Assembly: GCA_031288455.1 (NCBI GenBank)
Contig: JAITRI010000014.1
Location: 1 to 7,676 of the forward strand
Source: Puniceicoccales bacterium
GTDB taxonomy: Bacteria; Verrucomicrobiota; Verrucomicrobiia; Opitutales; JAIRKQ01
Reading direction: 5' to 3'
DNA length: 7,676 bases
The notes under the pieces are model-generated. The model made no database searches. It saw only the letters and a program-made list of their open reading frames with translations, and was not told the origin of the DNA. Positions 1 through 4,949 of this stretch are shown piece by piece. Both the position numbers and the translations under genes were made by a program. How positions within the stretch are numbered: the first letter of the stretch is position 1; every line of letters starts with the position of its first letter.

Positions 1-100
1 CGGCGACAGTGTTTTTTAGTTTCCCGACGTCTTTGTCTTCGGATCTCCGACGATTTTATTTTTAGTTTTCAGGCTTCGGAGATTTTCGCCACCACCGCGC
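1..100. other. AT-rich non-coding stretch with T-runs and overlapping inverted repeats
   Basis: No credible gene is seen here. The perfect 8-base arms ATCTCCGA (43-50) and TCGGAGAT (76-83) could pair across a 25-base loop. The left arm can instead pair locally, TCGG (39-42) with CCGA (47-50), so the two structures exclude each other. T-runs lie at 12-17 and 54-63, inside the near-repeated strings TTTTTAGTTTCC (13-24) and TTTTTAGTTTTC (59-70). The T-runs read as terminator-like only on the plus strand, so they could end a transcript entering from the left and converging on the murJ operon. That is inference: the local stem is short and the gene to the left is outside the window. Confidence 0.35.
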
Positions 101-230
101 GGGAGCGGTCCGCATCCGCGAAGCGGATGCGGGGGGAGCAGGGGTTACGCCCCTGCCCGCCGGAGGCATAAAAACGGCGCAGCGGGAATTTAAACAAAAC
201 GGAACTGCCACGTGGGAAATTCATGCGCGC
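101..230. repeat. Tandem structured repeat, copy 1 (130 bp)
   Basis: This is the first of two head-to-tail copies; the same order of elements recurs about 130 bases on. Hairpin 1 has 10-bp perfect arms CCGCATCCGC (110-119) and GCGGATGCGG (123-132) around a GAA loop. Hairpin 2 has 7-bp arms GCAGGGG (138-144) and CCCCTGC (150-156) around TTACG. GGGAGC stands before hairpin 1 (101-106) and across the foot of hairpin 2 (134-139). A weaker pairing is CCCGC (156-160) with GCGGG (182-186). The right part is AT-richer, with GAATTT (186-191) facing AAATTC (217-222) and the palindrome CCACGTGG (208-215). Homology extends slightly left, to about 97. It resembles intergenic palindromic (REP-like) elements; the family is not identified. 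Confidence 0.9.
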
Positions 231-362
231 GGGAGCGGTCCGCATCCGCGAAGCGGATGCGGGGGAGCAGGGGCTACGCCCCTGCCCGCCGGAGGCGTAA
301 ACAACACGGCACAGCGGGAATTTAAACAAAACGGAACTGCCACATGGGAAATTCGTGCGCGC
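231..362. repeat. Tandem structured repeat, copy 2 (132 bp)
   Basis: This second copy follows copy 1 directly and is roughly 90% identical by eye. Hairpin 1 is unchanged (arms 240-249 and 253-262, GAA loop). Hairpin 2 keeps both arms (267-273 and 279-285) but its loop reads CTACG, not TTACG, which adds a C-G closing pair. Most differences lie between the hairpins and the AT-rich part: about three extra bases and a few substitutions around 297-313. The G-run before hairpin 2 is one base shorter, which rules out a conserved reading frame. CCACGTGG has become CCACATGG. GAATTT (318-323) and AAATTC (349-354) are kept. The copy ends in GCGCGCGG (357-364), also found at the junction of the copies. 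The stop codon of murJ lies about 10 bases further on, so the array is at the 3' end of that operon. Confidence 0.9.
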
Positions 363-372
363 GGCCAATGTC

Positions 373-1920
373 TTATTTTTGCTGCGGCGAAAAAGTGCGG
401 CCGATGAATTTTCTGCTAATCAGCAGATGCGCGCAGGCGGACATTCCCACAGCCAAAACGATCGTCAGAATATCGGAGACGCGCTTCCCCAAATGGCACC
501 ACAGTGGAATGAAAAATTTTATGCCCAGCGCCACAATCGCCACGGTGACACCTCCGCCAAATATTATTCCGCAATCTTTGGCGCGCAAAAAAGTTGGCGC
601 GCCATTCATTTTCCCGCTGAAGACCGCTGCGAGGCACAGCGTCTGAACGGCTGCCGCACACGTGATCGCGGATGCCACGCCGATCGCTCCGAAACTTTTC
701 ACAAGTGCCAGCGAAAGCAGCGCGTTGGTGCCCAAAGTGACGACTCCAATGGCAGCCGGAGTTTTCGTGTCCCCGAGAGCATGAAATCCGCGCACAAACA
801 CAGGACTGATCCCGGAAAATAGCATGTTGATGCAGTACACAGAAATGATTGGGCAGACGCTCAGAACATCGACGCCTCTGAAATTCCCGTATTCAAAAAA
901 TACCGACACAATTTCTCCGTTCAGAATGAATAATCCGATCGCGGACGGTACCAGAATCCACAGCACAGCCGCGAAACAGGCGCGAAATATGTCACCCATG
1001 CGACTGTCATCCGCGGAGGAACTGGCAAATTTTGCCATGTTCGGGAAAAACACGGAGGCTATGGAGAATCCAAAAACTCCGATTGGCAGCTCGATCAGCC
1101 GGTTTGCCACGTACAGAAATGATACCGCGGAGGCGCTGGAAAACGCAATCATGCGAAAAATAATGATGTCAGCCTGCTCGACCACAGCGCCAAAAACTCC
1201 AGGCACAAATAATTTCCAAATTTCTCCCATGCGCGCCTTCAAATGTGGCACTTTCGCATCGAATTTCCAAGGCCATCCCATCGAGATCACCGCAAATGCC
1301 GGCACTGCCAACTGCAGCGCGCCGCCGACCAGCAGCCCAATTATCAGACAGTGTGCCAATTTGATGCCGCCGTATTTTAGCAGAAAATGTCCCAGCAGCA
1401 GCGATGCAATCATGGAAATGTTCACCAGAATCTGTCCGATGGATGCCACAAAAAATTTCCCAACAACCTGCAGCACGGCCGTGATCATAACGGCAAGACA
1501 CACGAAGGCCATGTGCGGCAGCATCATGGCCGTGAATGACAGCACCATGCGCCATTTGGCACCGTGCACCATTGCATTTGCGAAAAAAATTGCGCCGTAC
1601 AGCAGCAGCAGTATTCCGGCGAGGCACAAAAATAATCGCAAAAGAATGCTGGAGAATAGCTGCAGCATGGAATTTTTGCCGTATTTTGCATTGTGCGACG
1701 ACAGCACAGGAACTATTGTCGATGACACGGCACCTTCTCCCAGAAGTTTTCTGAAAACGTTCGGCAGGCATAGCGCCAACAGAAATGCGTCGCTGATTTC
1801 CGATATGCCGAGAAATGTGATCATCAGTATGTCGCGCAGATATCCCAATATCCTCGAAACGACTGTCGCTCCCGACACAATCGCAATATTTTTCAGCGTA
1901 CTACTTCTGTTTTTTGCCAT
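373..1920 (-). CDS. murJ: Lipid II flippase MurJ (MviN family)
   Basis: MurJ is an inner-membrane flippase of the MOP superfamily that moves the peptidoglycan precursor lipid II to the outer leaflet. The 515-residue protein has the usual length and is hydrophobic nearly throughout, as expected for about 14 membrane helices. Family landmarks are in order: SRILGYLRD (22-30) and PNVFRKLLGEGA (53-64) near the N-terminus, ANRLIELPIGVFG (272-284) in the middle, and ALGDTKTP (381-388) later. By alignment with the E. coli protein from memory, R23, R29, R57 and R274 match the arginines needed in the central cavity. The chosen ATG gives the normal N-terminus and lies inside the end of rsmD, a 20-base overlap that suggests translational coupling. 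No Shine-Dalgarno-like sequence precedes it. It appears intact and is the last gene of the minus-strand cluster. Confidence 0.96.
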   Translation of the reverse strand: MAKNRSSTLKNIAIVSGATVVSRILGYLRDILMITFLGISEISDAFLLALCLPNVFRKLLGEGAVSSTIVPVLSSHNAKYGKNSMLQLFSSILLRLFLCLAGILLLLYGAIFFANAMVHGAKWRMVLSFTAMMLPHMAFVCLAVMITAVLQVVGKFFVASIGQILVNISMIASLLLGHFLLKYGGIKLAHCLIIGLLVGGALQLAVPAFAVISMGWPWKFDAKVPHLKARMGEIWKLFVPGVFGAVVEQADIIIFRMIAFSSASAVSFLYVANRLIELPIGVFGFSIASVFFPNMAKFASSSADDSRMGDIFRACFAAVLWILVPSAIGLFILNGEIVSVFFEYGNFRGVDVLSVCPIISVYCINMLFSGISPVFVRGFHALGDTKTPAAIGVVTLGTNALLSLALVKSFGAIGVASAITCAAAVQTLCLAAVFSGKMNGAPTFLRAKDCGIIFGGGVTVAIVALGIKFFIPLWCHLGKRVSDILTIVLAVGMSACAHLLISRKFIGRTFSPQQK

Positions 1921-2479
1921 ATATCAGAGCGTTCGGCTGCCTGGAATTTCCTGAGCGCCCCAGTCTTCGCAATTCCAACAGATCTGCGGTGGCATCAATC
2001 TCACAGGAGCCGGGGACTTCAAATATCGCCCTTGCGCCGTCGGTGGATGCCAAAAATTTCGACGCCAATGTTAGCAATTCAGTGGCACGACTTTCGGCCA
2101 TATTGTATGGCGGGTCGATGAAAATTATGTCAAACGCGGCATCGTAGGACGTTGCCCATGCGAAAACATCGGCGCAAAAAATCTTCGCCGTGATATCTCT
2201 TCCAATGGACTTTTTGGCCTTCCCTAAATTTTTCCCAATGGCGTCGACCGCCACGCGACTTTTTTCCACGAAAACGCACCCGTTGGCTCCGCGGCTGAGA
2301 GCATCGAGGCCGTATCCTCCGACGCCGGCAAACAGGTCAAGCACAAGGGCATTGCGCACATTCTGCCCAAGCGACGAAAATACCGCCTCCCGCAAAAAAT
2401 CAGTCGCCGGACGCAAATATTCCACGCCCGATGGAACATCCAGCAATATTCCGCGCGCATCGCCGCCACTAATCCTCAT
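1901..2479 (-). CDS. rsmD: 16S rRNA (guanine-966-N2) methyltransferase RsmD
   Basis: RsmD transfers a methyl group from S-adenosylmethionine to N2 of G966 in 16S rRNA during assembly of the small ribosomal subunit. The 192-residue protein starts MRISGG, matching the usual MRIxGG start of the family. Next come RPATDFLREAVFSSL (23-37), the SAM-binding loop DLFAGVGGYGLDALSRGA (48-65), acidic E72 at the end of the next strand, and the catalytic motif DPPY (122-125). The open frame runs upstream to 2635, but those extra 52 residues overlap the upstream gene and do not resemble the family, so the ATG at 2479 is preferred. A GTG two codons earlier is possible. The gene lies 79 bases after the ymdB-like gene, and its last 20 bases overlap the start of murJ. 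Confidence 0.95.
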   Translation of the reverse strand: MRISGGDARGILLDVPSGVEYLRPATDFLREAVFSSLGQNVRNALVLDLFAGVGGYGLDALSRGANGCVFVEKSRVAVDAIGKNLGKAKKSIGRDITAKIFCADVFAWATSYDAAFDIIFIDPPYNMAESRATELLTLASKFLASTDGARAIFEVPGSCEIDATADLLELRRLGRSGNSRQPNALIYGKKQK

Positions 2480-2558
2480 GGCCACATTGGTGATAATTTC
2501 GCAGCCGTTGTAAACACATAAATTGCGGACAATATCCGCCGCGCAGCACACGCCGGCG

Positions 2559-3353
2559 CTATGCCATTCTCTCCGAAAATCTCGAAATTTTCCGCGCCAA
2601 TCCCGATGCCGCGTCAATGGTGAGCAGCACACCATTCAGCCGCACGTCATCGGTCGCAACTTCGAACTTTTGCGGCATCCCATATTTTATGGACTGCAGA
2701 ACCTGGGAAATGTCGCGGCCGATGACGGATGCGTGGGGCCCGCACATGCCGATGTCAGTCACGTAGGCCGTTCCGTTCGGCAAAATGCGATCATCAGCTG
2801 TCGGAACGTGGGTGTGTGTCCCGATGATCGCCGCAACGCGGCCGTCAAAATTCCACCCGAATGCGATTTTTTCGGCGGTCGCTTCGGCGTGAATTTCGGC
2901 GATAAAAATGTCGACGGAATTGCCGCGCTTGCGCAGGATATTTTCCATCGCCCTGACGGGACACGTGGCATCTATTTTCATAAAATGGCGGCCCAAAACG
3001 ACGGAAACACCGACTTTTATGCCATTTTTTTCCATCATCGCAAAGTCACGCCCAGGGCACTCATCGGGAATGTTCGCCGGCCTACAGACGTAGTCCAAAT
3101 GTGCGATGTCGCATTCAAATCCGCGCCTATCCCAAACGTGGTCTCCCAGCGTAATTATGTCCACGCCGTTGCCGTGCAGAAATTCGGCGTGTTCGCGGTT
3201 GATGCCGGACCCGGAGGTGACATTTTCCGCATTGGCAATGACAACATCGATGCCGTTTAGGGTGCGTATGCTGCGCATTCGATCCCCTATGAATTCGCGC
3301 GCAGGACGTCCAACGATGTCGCCGAGGTACAGAATTTTTAGCGACGGAGACAT
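2559..3353 (-). CDS. ymdB: YmdB-type metallophosphoesterase (TIGR00282 family)
   Basis: This is a calcineurin-like phosphoesterase related to B. subtilis YmdB, which hydrolyses cyclic nucleotides and affects motility and biofilm behaviour. It is not the unrelated E. coli macrodomain protein of the same name. The 264-residue protein has the usual length. Likely metal ligands are visible: D12 in LGDIVGRP, E43 and N44 in NAEN, D71 and H72 in LGDHVWD, H155 in EIHAEATAEK, and H180 and H182 in GTHTHVPTAD. Position 71 is usually Asn in the family members I recall. The frame opens at 3392, but the preferred ATG at 3353 places KILYLGD at the normal N-terminus. The ATG lacks a Shine-Dalgarno sequence. 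It is the first gene of the minus-strand cluster; the substrate here is unknown. Confidence 0.92.
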   Translation of the reverse strand: MSPSLKILYLGDIVGRPAREFIGDRMRSIRTLNGIDVVIANAENVTSGSGINREHAEFLHGNGVDIITLGDHVWDRRGFECDIAHLDYVCRPANIPDECPGRDFAMMEKNGIKVGVSVVLGRHFMKIDATCPVRAMENILRKRGNSVDIFIAEIHAEATAEKIAFGWNFDGRVAAIIGTHTHVPTADDRILPNGTAYVTDIGMCGPHASVIGRDISQVLQSIKYGMPQKFEVATDDVRLNGVLLTIDAASGLARKISRFSERMA

Positions 3354-3386
3354 ATTATATTGCGCACATGTGATGCGCAGCAGCAA

Positions 3387-3408
3387 TGACATTTAATAAA
3401 AAATGTCA
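3387..3408. promoter_or_regulatory. Perfect 8-bp inverted repeat in the divergent intergenic region
   Basis: TGACATTT (3387-3394) and AAATGTCA (3401-3408) are perfect inverted arms around AATAAA, between the divergently read ymdB-like and SurA-like genes. On the minus strand the right arm sits in a consensus -35 hexamer, TTGACA (3409-3404), but no good -10 lies at the expected distance. On the plus strand, TTTAAT (3392-3397) resembles a -10 without a convincing -35. A second small inverted repeat, TGCGCA at 3361-3366 and 3374-3379, lies next to it. A regulator site or an RNA hairpin are both possible; the function is inferred from position and symmetry only. Confidence 0.35.
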
Positions 3409-3461
3409 AGCTTCTCGAAAAAAGAATGGCAAAATTTTGCTACATTTTCATAGTGCACAGC

Positions 3462-4544
3462 ATGTGCGGATTGAAGAAGTCTTTTCGTCTGTTGATTGTG
3501 TGCAGCTGCGCGCTGATTTTGTCTGTGTGCGGAGCAAATGCCGACGGTGAAATGCACGCAATGCACGGCGAACGCAGACAATATCTGGAGGATTTCCAAA
3601 TGCCGATTTACGTCAACGACATCGCAGCGATAGTCAATGACGAGATCATCACCATGGAACAACTCATGCGAGAAATAGCGCCGATAATTCCGCGCATACG
3701 CGACGAATCCAGGACGCAGGAGGAATTCCAAAGGAAAATATTAGAGCACCAGCGGCTTGTCTTGAATGCGTACATAGATAGAATTCTAATAGTGGCGGAT
3801 TTTAAGGCCAAGGGCGGACGCATCCCGGACAGCTACGAAAAGAATGAATACGAGGCCTACATTTACGATAAATTCGGTGGCGACAGGATAGCGTTTGTCA
3901 AATATTTGCGCGATGGCGGAATGTCCGTCAGAGAATTCAAGAAGAACATCAGGGACTATGCCATAGTTGGATTCGCGATGCGCGAATTGCAGAAGTCAAA
4001 GCCGGAAGTCAGCCCAGCCAAAATCAGCGAATACTACAGAGAACACATTGCGGATTTCATATTCGACAGGAAGATCTTCGTGACGAAAATTGATATCCCA
4101 AGCGATGGGAAAAGTGACGAGGACCTGCAAACGTCACTGGAGCAGCTGATTGGCGCGTTGGATGCGGCCTACAAATCAGAATATTTCTCCGCCGATGAAT
4201 CAACTTCCCACGAGGAAAATTGGAGCCGCGTGAGGCATCAGCTGAAGAAGTTTTACGGCGACAGGCTACTGTCTGACATCGGATGGATAGCAGTCGATGA
4301 AATGATCCCGGCATTGTCCGCGGCGGCGTCTGCGGTGAGCGTGGGAAATTTCTCGGATCAAATCGCGCTCGATGGAAAAATTTGCGTGCTATTTGTATCC
4401 GCCGAAAAGCCTGCGAAAAAATTGACGCTGGACGAAGTGAGCGGCGACATTGAGAAAAAATTATCCATAAAATATCAGATGGAATTGAAGGCAAATTTCA
4501 TAAACTCACTCAGGGAAAAAGCGTACGTGAAGATCTTTCTCTAA
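3462..4544 (+). CDS. SurA-like periplasmic chaperone with degenerate parvulin domain
   Basis: This is a predicted exported folding factor of the SurA/PpiC type. From the preferred start (360 residues) the order is: signal peptide (MCGLKKSFR, hydrophobic core at 10-24, likely cleavage after ANA at residue 27); SurA N-terminal chaperone region from about 50 (YVNDIAAIVNDEIITMEQL) to about 200, with IDRILIVADFKAKGGRIP and the helix-rich part to SEYYREHI; a parvulin-like region at about 205-316, including LSDIGWIAVDEMIPALSAAAS; and a charged helical tail. The histidines normally found near the first strand (HIL) and last strand (YHI) of parvulins are not seen, so isomerase activity is doubtful. 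An in-frame ATG at 3426 adds 12 hydrophobic residues and cannot be excluded. Neither start has a Shine-Dalgarno sequence. It lies 86 bases before yajC, which suits a role in handling Sec-exported proteins. Confidence 0.85.
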   Translation: MCGLKKSFRLLIVCSCALILSVCGANADGEMHAMHGERRQYLEDFQMPIYVNDIAAIVNDEIITMEQLMREIAPIIPRIRDESRTQEEFQRKILEHQRLVLNAYIDRILIVADFKAKGGRIPDSYEKNEYEAYIYDKFGGDRIAFVKYLRDGGMSVREFKKNIRDYAIVGFAMRELQKSKPEVSPAKISEYYREHIADFIFDRKIFVTKIDIPSDGKSDEDLQTSLEQLIGALDAAYKSEYFSADESTSHEENWSRVRHQLKKFYGDRLLSDIGWIAVDEMIPALSAAASAVSVGNFSDQIALDGKICVLFVSAEKPAKKLTLDEVSGDIEKKLSIKYQMELKANFINSLREKAYVKIFL

Positions 4545-4630
4545 AATGCACATTTTCCATCAAATTTTTGGAATTTATTGCTTGATTACGCGGCATCTCG
4601 TTTTACTTTCCACGCCATAGACTTTAGAAA

Positions 4631-4945
4631 ATGTATCCCATAAATTTTTTAGCTGAAACGGCGCAGCAGACCGGCGGCGGGCTGCAAATGCTCGCAATCT
4701 ACGGATTATTATTCGCCGGAATGTGGTTTCTTCTCATCGCCCCGCAGAGAAAAAAACAGAGGAATCAACTGCAGATGATAGAGGCGCTGAAATCCGGGGA
4801 CAGGGTCGTGACGACATCGGGCATCGTTGGAACGATCTCCGCCGTGAAGGGTTCGAAATTCATACTGAAAGTGGCGGACAACACAAAAATTGAAATTTTC
4901 CGCTCCTACATTCAGATGAAGCTGGATAAATCCGACAACGAATAG
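4631..4945 (+). CDS. yajC: Sec translocon accessory subunit YajC
   Basis: YajC is a small inner-membrane protein that associates with SecDF and SecYEG in protein export. The 104-residue protein has the usual size: one membrane helix at about 18-39 (LQMLAIYGLLFAGMWFLLIAP), then the conserved basic stretch RKKQRNQLQM, then LKSGDRVVTTSGIVGTI (about 54-70) and a soluble domain ending KIEIFRSYIQ. The start gives the normal short periplasmic N-terminus, but no Shine-Dalgarno sequence precedes it. The 86-base gap upstream is AT-rich with only a weak promoter guess (TTGCTT at 4578, TTTACT at 4602, 18-base spacer). The stop codon is four bases from the start of secDF, so the two are almost surely co-transcribed. 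Confidence 0.96.
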   Translation: MYPINFLAETAQQTGGGLQMLAIYGLLFAGMWFLLIAPQRKKQRNQLQMIEALKSGDRVVTTSGIVGTISAVKGSKFILKVADNTKIEIFRSYIQMKLDKSDNE

Positions 4946-4949
4946 TCCC

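Noticed and set aside
97..364. CRISPR array
   Set aside because: Only two units of about 130 bp with no unique spacers; nearly the whole unit is repeated. The sizes do not fit CRISPR repeats.
69..368. Minus-strand open frame of 99 residues across the tandem repeat, with an internally repeated peptide (NFP.GSSVLFKFPL)
   Set aside because: It simply translates the two repeat copies. A one-base difference in the G-run shifts the frame between copies, so the peptide repeat breaks down after CSP. It has no start context and no family resemblance.
824..1954. Plus-strand open frame of 376 residues
   Set aside because: It lies antisense to murJ, whose family motifs are unambiguous. The long antisense frame reflects codon composition; its product has no recognisable domain.
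2480..2635. N-terminal extension of rsmD
   Set aside because: The extra 52 residues overlap the ymdB-like gene and do not match the family, which begins MRIxGG as at 2479.
2523..3260. Plus-strand open frame of 245 residues
   Set aside because: It is antisense to the ymdB-like gene, which carries all metal-binding motifs. It is a shadow frame.
3404..3409. Minus-strand promoter based on consensus TTGACA
   Set aside because: No -10-like hexamer occurs 16-18 bases downstream (TTGCTG is found there). The TATAAT at 3359-3354 is too far away and directly abuts the start codon.
4543..4556. AAAATG/CATTTT inverted repeat after the SurA-like gene as a terminator
   Set aside because: The loop would be only two bases, the stem is AT-only, and no T-run follows at the right place.
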